DNA from: Zygnema cylindricum
Taxonomy: Eukaryota > Streptophyta > Zygnematophyceae > Zygnematales > Zygnemataceae
Direction: 5' to 3'
NCBI GenBank assembly: GCA_037447655.1
Contig: JBBHKE010001244.1
Coordinates: forward strand, 95,951 to 159,950
Length of the DNA: 64,000 bases
Positions within the stretch are counted from its first letter, which is position 1. Every line of letters starts with the position of its first letter. A program made the translations under genes and the position numbers. This document shows, piece by piece, positions 11,351 through 21,959 of this stretch. Below the pieces are notes generated by a model that was not told the origin of the DNA, searched no databases, and worked only from the letters and a program-made list of their open reading frames with translations.

Positions 11351-11797
11351 GTCAAAATTGAGTTAGAAAGAGTATGTGAGGGTAAAACTTGAGTCAAAAA
11401 AAGGTGATGAGTCTGAGTTCAATGTCACAAGCGAAAGTCAACATACTGAATTTTTGATAAAAAAAACTGAGACTGAAAACCAAATTTCTTCACAAACGAA
11501 AGATCTCTCGGATCTTATCCAAGACGAAGACATTAAAGTGGATGATTAGTTAGAGGATAGGGGAGAAGTTGAAATCATCAGGCAAAATCCACATAACTCA
11601 TCTATCTCAGGTGGAGGTTTTGAAAGAGGAAGGAGAAGCAACAAAATACTGTAAGAAATTGAAAGAGGAAAGAGAAACAACAAAAGAAAGCAAGAAAAAT
11701 AGCCGAATAGAAACAACAAAAGAAAGCAAGAAAAATAGCCGAATAGTAGATAACTAAACTGCCTCACTGAAGTGAACCTCAATCCCATGGTGAGGCA

Positions 11798-13377
11798 ATG
11801 AACAGTTGTGAAAAGAATCGATGGAAAACAACCATCAATGAGGAGATGGCCTCAATAATGGCACCATACACGTGGGAGCTGGTGGACTGTCCACTTGACA
11901 GAAAGCCTATAAGGTGTAAATGGGTGTTCAAATGTAAGTTGAACCGAGATAACACCATTGAGCACTATAAGGCCAAGTTAGTGGCCAAAGAGTTTACACA
12001 CAAAGAGGGAATTGACTATGACGAGACATTTTCTCCAATCGGCAGATTTCCCAATGTCCGTATTCTCTTATGTTTGGTAGCAACAGAAAACATGGAGGTG
12101 CACCAAATAGACATCAAGAGAACCTTTTTATGTAGAGAGTTGGAGGAATAGATCTTCATGAGGCATCCTGAGGGATTTGTGGAACAAGGAGAGGAGAGGA
12201 ATATATATCGATTGATAAAAACCTAGAATGGGCTGAAACAAGCCCCCTGGCAATGGAATAAGAAACTTGAAGAGTTCCTTACCAGTCAAGGGTATATTTG
12301 ATGAGCTCAGATCATTCATTTCATCTGTTGGATGATAAGGAAGGCATCATTTTATTGCTGTTTATGTGGATGATTTGCAGGTTTAAGCAAATGAAAGATG
12401 AAAGTAACAAACTAAAAGAGAATCTAAAGAGAAGACTTAAAATGAAAGATATGAGGGAGGCAAAATACATTATAGGAATACAGGTAGATAAAGAAAAAAA
12501 AAAAAAAATAATCAGATTTACTCAAAAAAGGGCTATTCGGAACATATTTGAAAAGTTCCAAATGGACAAAGCTAACAGCTATAAAACTTCCATGGACTTA
12601 AAGTAAGGAAGTGAGGGGAATTTGGAAGAGGGATTTATTACTCTAGATGATGAGATAGGATCTGAAGAGCAAAAGTTCATAGAGACCATCCCTTATACAT
12701 AGGTGCTCGGCAATCTAATTTACTTTATGAATTGCACAAGGCTTGACTTAGCTGCAGCAATGGGAGTGTTGGGTAAAAGCTTAAATGCTCCCATGAAAAA
12801 AGATAGGGAGGCAGCTAAAAGAGTCCTTAGATATCTAGTGGGAACTAGGGACCTATGGTTACATCTGGGAGGGGATAATACTAATATCACCACTTGGAGT
12901 GATGCTAGCTATGTTGGTGCTCCTATGAGGTTTTCTTTTGGGTATGTCTTATATGTTGGGGATAAGGCTTGTTGTTGGAGCAGCAAGGAGCAAAAAGTAA
13001 TTGCACAGTCCACTATAGAGGTTGAGTATATGGCTTCTTGCTCTGCTATAAAAGAAATGATGTGGGTTAAGTCATGATGTGGGTTAAGTCATTGCTTAGT
13101 GAATCAGGTCATCTCAAAAGTTGTGTATAAAAAATATTTTGTGATTATGAGGCAGCCATTGCTATTGCTGCCAATCCCAAACACCACTTCAAAGCACAAC
13201 ACATAATTAATAGACTAAGCTTTGTTAGACAAAAGGTATAAAATAAAATAATTAGCTTAGAATACAAACCAGATAGTGAGATGGTAGTAGATATGATGAC
13301 CAAACATGTACCTTCTCCCAAATTAAAATTTTGCAAGAAAAAGTATGGTCACAAATTAAAAGTGACTAGGAAATAAA
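11798..13377 (+). pseudogene. Element C reverse transcriptase-RNase H
   Basis: RT blocks are KWVFKCKLNRDNTIEHYKA, GIDYDETFSPIGRFP, HQIDIKRTFLCRELEE and GLKQAPWQWNKKL. The catalytic YVDD survives near 12364, followed at once by DLQV and a stop. RNase H starts about 12703 (GNLIYFMNCTRLDLAAAMGV) and includes TTWSDASYVGAP and VIAQSTIEVEYMASC. A 15-bp tandem duplication around 13075 (GATGTGGGTTAAGTC twice) shifts the frame. The tail reads KPDSEMVVDMMTKHVPSP. At least eight stops or shifts; dead. Confidence 0.88.
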
Positions 13378-13382
13378 TTGAC

Positions 13383-14488
13383 TGTAAAAATTAGTGATTC
13401 CTGTTTGGTATTTCCTAGGTCTAGTTAGCAAAATAAAAAGGTCAAAAGAAAGCTAAGGCAGTCTGACTCCGCCTTCTCTCTCTCATGTCCCCACACTTGC
13501 CGAAGTCATTGAAGACCAGAGAATGAGAGGTAGATCCATGGCTGCCTGGTAGGTAAGAAGGCAAGAATGACATAAGGCAAGAATGACATAAGTCACTCTT
13601 ACCAAAATAGTGAGTCCAGTAGGACTCGAACCTTTGACGGACAAGGCGAGGCGTAGCCGTAAGCCTTAACCGGCTTGTCGTAACAGAATCGTTGCATATA
13701 CATAGGTGTGAAATAGTGTCAGGCAAAGATTGCGAATCTAATTCATTTAACGGAAAAACTGACTAAATAGCATAAAACCAATTTAGGTAAAATGTACAAT
13801 ATACAGTACGCACGAAATGAAACATATATGATGTTTCATTTCAGTAGACGCGATGAAAGCCGGCTACGAATCCGACGACTTGCAAACATGTTGAGGATGC
13901 GGAATGGCAAATTTGTCGTTTGTGGCCTAAAGGGCGCCGAGACACGTGGCGGGGTATTATTGGACAGCAGACATTGCTTGGAAGAAATGGTGTATTAAAG
14001 GCGAACAAACGTCCACTAAAGAGCATGTCGAACAAACGTCCACTAAAAAGCATGTCATACCGTACAAAATGTACACCGCACCTGTACCTTCTTGTGTACC
14101 TTTTTGTATGATGCAGTCATCTAATTGGTGCTGTACTAGGGGTTGACAGAGGGCTGTAAGACATAGAATTTACATAGGGTAACTGCCTCTCTAACAAAGA
14201 GGGCTGTAAGACATAGAATTTACATAGGGTAACTGCCTCTCTAACAAAGAGCATCTTTATAAAATGCCAAACTTTGGCAACACATAACTTAATGTCAAGG
14301 GAGACAATTCCAATGATTTTTTTTGCTACTGACTCGGGTGAGTCAAAACTATACAAAGGTGTATCTGGTCAGAGTTTTTGACTGCTTGGGAGGCAAGGGT
14401 GATGTGTGAAAGTGGGCATTGATAAATATCCTAGAGTGCTTGACTAGTCTGCTAAATTCTGAGTGAGAATGGAACATACAGAATTACA
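13383..14488 (+). repeat. Element C 3' LTR (1106 bp)
   Basis: TGTAAAAATTAGTGATT to AGAATTACA. It carries an antisense tRNA-like module (13612-13683), a GTAC-rich block with about five motifs (14060-14140) and TATAAAATGCC around 14250. A direct duplication of about 53 bp (AGGGCTGTAAGACATAGAAT, at 14150 and 14203) is present only here. PPT quality before it is poor (AGGAAATAAATTGAC). Confidence 0.88.
13612..13683 (-). ncRNA. tRNA-like module in element C 3' LTR
   Basis: Read on minus: GACAAGCCGGTTAAGGCTT gives a D-arm-like hairpin (AAGCC/GGCTT), and GGTTCGAGTCC at the T-arm position is a near-canonical Pol III B-box. TTTT follows within about 12 nt. It is antisense to the LTR, like every other module in this window. 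An amino-acid identity cannot be assigned: the acceptor stem does not pair. Confidence 0.5.
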
Positions 14489-15150
14489 ATTTATTCAAAC
14501 ATAAGCTTCAACAACAGTTTCTAAGAGCCCCCCTAATTGAATCATGGCTAGTCACAAAGACCGACGTTAGATGTTTATTTTTAAAAATGGTCAAGGGATA
14601 GGCTTGGTGAAAAAACTGGCATGCTGGGAATCCGTGGAACAATGAGCGAAACAATCGATGTGGTGTATAATTTTGTTACGAGAGGTATAGAATTGAATAT
14701 CCGGTGGGTATGTTGTACTAGATTTTCCATGAGAGCTAAAGCACATTGAGATAGATTAAAATATAAGTAAGAGAAGATAGAAGAAAAGTGAGATTGGTGA
14801 GAAGTCGACGGCACCCAATGGCTTTTCTTTTGGAGGGAGGTGCCGGCCATATACTCTATTTCGATGGAGGAGAGAGCTACCGTCGCTTGATTTTTTGGAA
14901 AACCATGAGGCATGCCCTCCACCAAGATAAAAACATACACTCGAAAGAAACCAATGCTCATCTCTGCGTCCCGAAAAAAACTGAAAGTTGAATTTGCGAT
15001 GGACAATGTAGGAGAAGAGTAGCTTGTTTGAGGAGGAAGAGAAAAGGTGAGATGAAGCTGCTTAGTGTCGTAATGCGTTTGGAAGCTTGAAGGTGAGTGG
15101 AAGAAGCACAATGGGAAAATTGAGAAAAGATATACATGAAAATACTAATC
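14489..15150. repeat. Repeat R, copy 3, right part
   Basis: Resumes with TTCAAACATAAGC and matches 4310-4995 of copy 2 (GCATGGCTAGTCACAAAG, GTCGACGGCACCCAATGGC, TGCCGGCCATATACT). This proves that element C split one repeat unit. It contains the RNase H remnant listed separately. Confidence 0.85.
14581..15111 (-). pseudogene. Ty1/copia RNase H remnant (R copy 3)
   Basis: The minus frame of 176 codons includes ATVALSSIEIEYMAGTSLQKK, the RNase H block, slightly better preserved than the copy at 4336-4771. In a shifted frame the C-terminus shows a DIQFHTSRNK-like and FFTKPIPLTIF-like ending (ADxFTKPLP in functional copia). Same lineage as the integrase remnant at 15530. Confidence 0.7.
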
Positions 15151-15529
15151 TTTGGCCTAATTATTTGTGTGGGATTTCAACAAAAGTCACATTAAGCGTG
15201 GTAATGACGCGATGTGATGTGGCACATAATTTTTTTTACGCTTTTAAAAATGGAAAATAGGCACAAAAATGCCATGAATGATGTGTGCGCCCTGTTTCTC
15301 GTCCTTATCAGCGAGATATTTGTTGTACTCCTCACTTTCTAAAATGCAAAAATCGAAAAACGTTGATGTTAAGCTAATACCACGCCTCAAAAGGCAATTT
15401 CTCCAAAAGCATGAAAAAAAATTAGACATAATTCTCCATGTTATCCGCCGTTATCCTTCATATTTTAAAGCGAGAGGAAATTGATTTTCGACAAAAGCTT
15501 TAAAATTTAAAACGTGGGTGAGATTTTTC

Positions 15530-15830
15530 GATTTATGTTTTATGTATTAAATCTAAATCGTGATTGATCATCAATAAAGGTAATAAAATATAGTGCACCA
15601 ATTGTACTCCGGACACGCATAGGACCACACGCATCACTGTGGATAGGATAAACAAGAGCTTGGGAATTGGATGAGCTTGAGGGAAAAAAAATCTGAGACA
15701 TCTTTCCAATAATACATCCATTGCAAAAATTAGGTTAAATTTCATTAAAATTTTCAATTCCTGTCATAAGGCCTTTACTGAGAGCATCTAGACTAGTCTT
15801 ATTTAAATGGCCAAACTAAAAAGCGCAATT
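15530..15830 (-). pseudogene. Ty1/copia integrase N-terminal remnant
   Basis: Minus translation: CNGCIIGKMSQ (second half of the HHCC zinc site), then HSDACGPMRVRSTIGALYF and ITFIDDQSRFRF, corresponding to the first catalytic Asp block (HSDVCGPM) and FIDD-x-SR. A stop (EI*PNFCNGC) and the end of homology leave about 90 codons. It is not the lineage of elements A-H. It lies just before an LRR exon, probably within its intron. Confidence 0.7.
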
Positions 15831-15912
15831 TTTTTTCCTCTATTTTTTTCAATTGCTTTTATGATTGGTTAATTTTCTTTATTGTTTTTATGATTGTTTT
15901 TTTGTGTCTTAG

Positions 15913-15981
15913 AGATCTAAGTAATAACCAGTTGAGTGGAAGCATTCCATTGTCTATCAATCAATTGGAATTCTTCGTGAT
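15913..15981 (+). CDS. LRR exon of a receptor-like gene (second)
   Basis: 69 nt between an acceptor (TGTCTTAG, ending 15912, after a long T-rich tract) and a donor (GTAAGATA, from 15982). With the split codon supplied by a phase-2 upstream exon it reads LDLSNNQLSGSIPLSINQLE then FFVM, one LRR that is one residue shorter than usual. The entry and exit phases match both the LRR exon at 6968 and the EGF-like exon at 16788, so all three could be spliced in frame. Other exons, a signal peptide and a kinase domain are not found in the window. Confidence 0.75.
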
Positions 15982-16466
15982 GTAAGATATATTCCACAAT
16001 GATTATGTTATGCATCAATAAAGTGCTTTTAATAGAAAGATTTATTTTTATGGGATTTTTGTTTTCTTTAAAAAGTATGACTATGGACATTTCAGTAACT
16101 TGGAGGTGGAAGAAGGGAGGAGGGGGGGGGACCTAGTACGGTGGAAGGTAGAGGGGGGGTTGTCTTACACAATGGACAAAAGAAAAAGGAGGGGAGGAGT
16201 TTGACCATAGCTGTGGTGTAAAGTGTTTTTTGTTTGATTTTTTTTTGTTGTTTTGTTTCTTTTTCTTGACAAGTTTTTTAACTGTTTTTGACGCATTTGT
16301 GATAATTATTGCTATCATTATTATGATTAATTTTTCATAAGTCATTTTTCCAATTAAAAAATGCATCTTAATTTTCAAAATGTTTCCGTGCAACTAATTT
16401 GTAATGTTTTAATTAGGATCATAAAAAATAAAATGAAAATTTGAAAAATAATAATAAGTTAAAAAT

Positions 16467-16486
16467 ATATATATATATATATATAG
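16467..16486. repeat. (AT)n microsatellite
   Basis: About ten TA units within a very AT-rich interval between the LRR and EGF-like exons. No coding role. Confidence 0.9.
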
Positions 16487-16787
16487 ATATGTCCGAATGA
16501 TAACAATAGCAGGAATGGTGATAATAATACTACTAATAGCATAAAAAAACCATGTACCGAAAGTAATAAAACATTGTTGTGAATGTTTGGTGTAATAGTA
16601 AATTATAATACTATTAGATACTTAATTATTTGGTATACAAGGTTTACTGTCTGCATTTTTTGTACGCCCTGTTGTTCGTAAGTCAAGGTTGATGCCTTCG
16701 TCAACATGTCGAATTTTCAAACGTGTTATCATGAATGTTAATGGCTTGCCTGATATTTTCTTTTACAATGTCGGACCATATTTGCAG

Positions 16788-17065
16788 TACAGCGGATAAT
16801 AACTACTTCACCGAAGTGGCCGCCACAATTGACTGGGGCCAAGATTGTGAAATCTTAGAAAAAAATTGCCTGTTTGGCTCAAAACTCCCAATCGGGTGCC
16901 CATCCAAAAGTCAAAGAACTACAAACGAGTGTACAGCATTTTGCAATGCTACCCAGCCAGGAGGCCCTTGTGCGGGAGGTGGTATTTGCTCCAACGGCAC
17001 GAACGGGCCATCATGTGCATGCGATTACGGATACAGCAATGAGGAGAGCAAGTTCATTTGCAAAT
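16788..17065 (+). CDS. Cys-rich EGF-like exon
   Basis: 278 nt bounded by TTTGCAG (acceptor) and GTATGT (donor), entered in phase 2. The frame is open, less AT-rich than its surroundings and encodes about 92 residues with ten Cys. The second half has an EGF-like spacing: PCAGGGICSNGTNGPSCACD, then YGYS and a final C-K-C. The first half (DWGQDCEILEKNCLFG, IGCPSK, ECTAFC) is a second Cys-rich unit I do not recognise. EGF-like modules are extracellular, so with the LRR exons this suggests a secreted or receptor protein. Without splicing the frame stops at 17125. Could also be a pseudo-exon. Confidence 0.65.
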
Positions 17066-19406
17066 GTATGTCCTCTTTTGACAAGATGCTGACTTGTAAC
17101 CTTTGTACTATCCTTGTTGAACAATAAGATACAACAAATTCTTTGTATATGAACGTAATTTCTAGTCTATGAGGTTTTTTTAGTGAAAAGAAAATTCATA
17201 AGCCACGAGTTTCATCTATTTGTTGAGATATCTTTATTTACATCAATTACAAAATTTAAAAAACTCGACGACATACCTTTCATGTACAAATCAGTCACCA
17301 CAATCGGCTAATATATGCTTTGGTGTGCCCATTGTATTCAAGCATTTTTAGCTCCTTTAATTTTGTGAACAAAATAATTTAAAGCTTCAAATATGTTTCA
17401 GTCTCCACTTTCAGAAAAGTACAACGGTTTATTCTCTTGATAAAACACATCAACGTGCAGTACAATTCTTGTTGGCAGAAAAATCACCCAGTCCAAAATA
17501 AAATGAAAAAGATAAATGTTACAGCATTGCGTAAGGCCCGGGCTAGATTGGCCAAAAATTTGGAACATTCAAAGTCGCACGTCTTTGTTGTTGAGGACAA
17601 GAATATTTATAAACAAAGTGAACTTGCTTAGTCTAATTTCACGGACCACATTTTGCTGTTGAACATAATTTGACAGGTGTGGAGATTGGTTCCAAAAATC
17701 GAATTTTAAGTAGTTTAGTGTAAGGGAAAAAAACACAAAACAACCTTGATTTGAGCCAAATAATTTTGGCAAATTGATATTCTTGATGTTGTTAGTGGTT
17801 GAAATATATCTCCTGGTTTTTGCAAGTTTTTGTCAGTATAACATTTAAATGGCTATAGTGGTAACAAAGGTTTATACTTCAAAGTTAGTATAGCCACTTC
17901 ATTAGGGCAATTTTTGGGAAAAAATAAAAAACATGGGAAATAATTCCACTTTTTATGATTGAATGTCGGTCATTTGGGATTTTTGTTGAGAGCCAATGTC
18001 TTTTCCTAAATTAATACTAAATATTCTGACTGTTGCACTAAACCTGTACCGTATTCAACCCACATAGACTAATTGTTCACCGTATCTATCTTTATCCAAT
18101 TGTGTTATTTTTTTTAGAGTACATATATACATTTTGTTTATGCAGGTTTTTTTTTCAGCTTTTTAATTCTCTTTTGTCTTTTGCATACAGAATTTCCAGT
18201 TTTGTGATCACCAGGAATCTTTTTTTCGAAATTTTGTTGTGTGACAACCAATCAAATTTTGTCAAAAAAAATCATCTTTAAATATTAGAAGAGACTTGTA
18301 AATCCACAAATTACAAGATATTTTTCTTAGAACATGCTTTGGGCAAGTTGTCGCTCTTAAATATCGTGACGGTTATGGGAGCTTAAATCATAAAAGAGCA
18401 CATAAGACAGATTGTCATATACGACTGTAAGATTGAATTTGCCATAACTATTTTTGTGATCCAAAACTGTGTTTATTCATCAATTTAAAAATAAATAAAA
18501 AATCTTATTGATATTATATATAAAATCCTCAAGAAACCTAATCATGAGTAAAATTGTCGTTTATTTTATTTTTTTCCATTTCAATTTTTTGTCTTTTTCA
18601 TTGTGGTTGATGAAAGTAAACTTTAAATACAGAACAGTATTATGCAATCTTCCTATATGAGTATATTATTAAATGTTGCTAAATTATTTTTTGCATGTGT
18701 AGACAATTGACAGTTCCATTTTGCTCACAATTTTTTTGTTGTCAATAGCATATTAGTAAAAGGATATGTATATGTTCATAAATGTAAACGATTAAACAAT
18801 TAAAGCTATAAATTTTAACTGTCGTTACAAGTATGTTATATTTTCTTGAATTCAAACTAAGATCGTTTAGGTCACATCCTTTTGCCATCTGCTGATCCTA
18901 ATTTCCCGTCATTTCAACTTTTTGTCCCCCAACCACTTCATTTTGTCCTTCCTTTTCTCAACCTCAGTCGTCTTATCTTCACGTATAATTATACGTAGTA
19001 AAATGAATAAAGTATAAAACAAAAAAATTTGACTGTCTCCGTAACACTCGTGGGACATTCAATAATGTCAATTATTTGAGAAAGGATTTTTGTTTATCTG
19101 GCAAAAAACAATCTGACTGACAATAAAACTCTCAACGATTTGTATTTGAAATCTGTTTGTTTATCGACTGAAACGACGACCTGCCGATTTATTACGCGAT
19201 CTTGAAAGTCGATCTCGATTTCTGAATTTTTCTTGATTTCGAAATATTTTATCTGTCGACGCTTCGTGCCGATTTATCGATCACGATTTCAATTCCCCGA
19301 TTCTCGCCGCGATTTCTCCCTGATCTTTCAACATCGAATCCTCGTGTTTTCCTCCGTGATCATCCTTTGGATCTCGAACTCCTTTCGCCATTCCATCACC
19401 ACCCTC
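17066..19406. other. AT-rich interval without recognised genes
   Basis: No LTR, transposon or RNA signature seen. At 19150-19400 the composition changes to CGAT-rich sequence (repeated GATTTC/CGATTT words) resembling a leader or low-complexity tract; a 72-codon frame there (19233-19451) has no recognisable domain. The remaining open frames are short and AT-driven. Confidence 0.5.
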
Positions 19407-21540
19407 AAAATAACTGTCGCCTCTTGTCTCCGTTCCCTATTGAGGAAGTAAAATATTGAACGTGAAAGAAATTGAAATTATCGTTGCTGTGACAAATATC
19501 CGTTGGAGAACACAAATGGAGGTGATGATAGTTTAAGCATAAATACAAGTATAAGAATTTTGGTAGACCGATTATGTGGAAGATAAATTAGCCAGTTGTA
19601 GGTATGGCTTTTAAATCAAAAGGTTAGTCATAACTTGATTGCTAATACTGCTTCAGGTTTGTCAAGTATCCGTGTCCGACAATTCCTTTGGTTGTGTGTG
19701 AAACGTTTTGCTTTCTCCTTTGTGTTGTTTTCTTATCGTGTGTACACCAATTGCAATAGTATTTTGCATTAAAACTGATTTAGAAGTGTTTATGACCAAT
19801 ACCTTAAAAAGGATATATTCTCCGATTTACATAACTTCAAATGGACCAAGGCTTAACTTGAAGGATGTTTGTAATGGCATGGATTAAACGTTTTTTGTCT
19901 TCGTTTGATTAGACCCTGCATTTTATTATAATGCGTTATACATATGCCTTAAAGCAATGATGATGATCAAACATCAAAGTCTTTAAATACAATGGTCAAA
20001 ATTGCACTATTTGGCCTTTTATTATGCACATTTTGTGGTTAAATATACCATTCTGATAATTCATAATAAGCTATCGCAAAAATTCCTTGATTAATAATGT
20101 CGCGGAAATTCCTTGATTAATACTGTTGTGGAAATAGTATAATGAGGCATTGGGATATGGTCCGGATAAAAAAAATAAAACGTTCGATATTTTGTTGTTA
20201 TTGGACTCTACACAAGTGTTGAGTAATATAATGTGGGCGTGAAGGATTTTTTAGGGATTTTCTTTCTACAACTTTTTAAGGTTTTTTTTGGGTTATCCAT
20301 GGCTTTTAAGGGTTGTTTAAGGTTTGTTAGAATTTTTTTTCACCCAATTTCACTTTGTTGGTGGATTTATAGTTTTTCAGGGTTTTAAGTAAAGAGGGTT
20401 ATCTCAAGGTCTTCATGGTTTTAGAAGGATTTTCAGGGTTTTACTTTTTGTGATTTTCACCTTTATTACGGAAATAGGTGAACCAACTGCGATTGGTCTC
20501 CTCTTCTAGAATATTTAGTGCATTTGTATTCTTATTTAATTTCATATATTAAATGATAATTTATTTCTTTATTATTTTTATTTTTCTAGCTTCCAATCTG
20601 ATCGGTAAGTAGTTAGACTAAAAACTTGACTGCCAAAAACCTTTAAGTGGGAGGCATCCGGTTTTCGGCCAGTCCATCTCTTATGGGGTGTTTTCCCTTT
20701 ACTTGCCGAGGTAAGAACTATATTCTTGAGGTAATTTGCACAATTCATAGCCTCAGCCAATAATTTCTTTCCTATCTTCTTATTAGACAACATACTCCTA
20801 AAACTATCACTTAAAGTTCTTTTCAACCTCTTGGCTATACCATTTTGTCCTGGTTTTTCTAGAACTGTTTTCTGATGTTGGATTTCATCTCTCAAGAAAC
20901 CCTCAAATTGGTTGGAGGTATACTCTCCACCATTATCAATCCTTACTCTCTTGATTGGGATCCCATGGAATTTCTCACTCCATGCCTTGTAAACCTCTAA
21001 ATATTCTGGCGCTTCAGACTTAGACTTTAGGAAGTATATTCTTGAATATCGTGACCAGTCATTAGTGATGGTCAACATATATCGTTTACCTGCAAATGAA
21101 AGGATTTTTGATGGTCCCAAGATATCTGTATGAACTAAGTCCAAAACCTTTTCTCCCTTATAAGTGGTTATTTTTGGGAAACGTAGTTTGTGTCTCTTGC
21201 CTTGAGAACACCCACTGTAGTCATTTAAAGTTTCATTCTCTCCTAACTGAATTCCCTCCACTACTCCCAATTTTTTCATTTCCTTTAACTTATCTAAATG
21301 CACATGTCCCAGCCTCTTGTGCCATAGCATTATATCATGAACACCAACATTATAAAGGTTCTTCTTTTCATTGCTCAAAGTGAGCCTAAACATTCCTTGG
21401 CTACCCATTCTAGCTATGAAGTAAACTTTCTTCTCAAAGCTAGCAGTAGAAATTCCCTTTCTACTCGTAGTCTCAAAACCCTTATCATCTATCATAGGGT
21501 TTTTAGGGTGTTTTAGGGTTTATTTGGTTTTCAATTTTTT
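19407..21540. repeat. Repeat S, copy 2
   Basis: Collinear with 668-2830 from AAATAACTGTCGCC through the integrase remnant and the TAGGGTTT-rich stretch (around 21490-21530). Small differences (for example GCCTCTTGTCTCCG against GCCTTTTGTCGCCG) show real divergence. It continues into repeat R until the N gap. Confidence 0.85.
20581..21495 (-). pseudogene. Ty1/copia integrase fragment, 305-codon open frame
   Basis: Uninterrupted from an ATG at 21495. Domains in order: zinc region (LWHKRLGHVH near residue 60, CSGCSQGK near residue 97), DDE core with HTDILGP (residue about 125) and RIDNGGEYTSNQF (about 186), then WTGRKPDASHLKVFGSQVFS typical of the copia integrase C-terminal part. The third catalytic residue is Lys (NGIAKRLKRT) instead of Glu, as in the S1 copy, so inactivation preceded the duplication. 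No gag, protease, RT or LTR adjoins it. Its upstream edge abuts TAGGGTTT-rich DNA. Either a stranded fragment or a retained open frame without strand-transfer activity. Confidence 0.88.
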
Positions 21541-21667
21541 TTTTCCATAAATTTGGTTATAAACTTCAAGTGACTTGATGGAGGTAACTACAAAAATGTA
21601 TATTGGTAGCAATTAAAAAATTATATTAACAAATAACACTTAATACTAAATAAAATATTAAATAGTA
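21541..21667. repeat. Repeat R, copy 4 (cut by gap)
   Basis: Matches the first 125 bp of R copies 2 and 3 (AAATTTGGTTATAAACTTC, TGTATATTGGTAGCAATT) and stops at the N run. Confidence 0.85.
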
Positions 21668-21677
21668 NNNNNNNNNN
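21668..21677. other. Assembly gap (10 N)
   Basis: Ten N. Left is repeat R, right is the interior of copia element D, so the 5' part of D and an unknown length of DNA are missing. Confidence 0.99.
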
Positions 21678-21959
21678 AAAACCCACTTGGGAAACGATGG
21701 TAGGCTCGGAATATAGAGAGTTACCATAATAAACCCAACTCAAAGTTAAATTTATGGGTAAACGTGGTCTATCCAAAAAGACAGACTCCCTGTCTGGTGA
21801 TCGAGGGATAATAATCGAAGGTACTACCTTCGATAGAGTAGTAATTATTGAAACTGGGTAACCAGAAAGTGGCCTGACAAGTAACGGAAGCTCATACTGT
21901 TTTCGAGTAGATCCACTCTATCAAAGCAATGGAACACTCGACGGATAAAAAGAACATCA

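Larger units (their letters stand above)
8360..14488 (+). mobile_element. Ty1/copia element C, full span, decayed
   Basis: Order is 5' LTR, primer-binding site, gag, protease, integrase, RT, RNase H, 3' LTR, the copia order. The flanks are ATTAA (8355-8359) and ATTTA (14489-14493), a 5-bp target duplication with one mismatch; the empty site at about 4300 confirms the junctions. Coding is broken by many stops and shifts. The LTRs differ in length (508 and 1106 bp) because the 5' copy has a large internal deletion. Autonomous activity is excluded. Confidence 0.9.

Noticed and set aside
17437-17631. 64-codon + frame in the AT-rich interval
   Set aside because: No domain, no splice context, composition like the surroundings.
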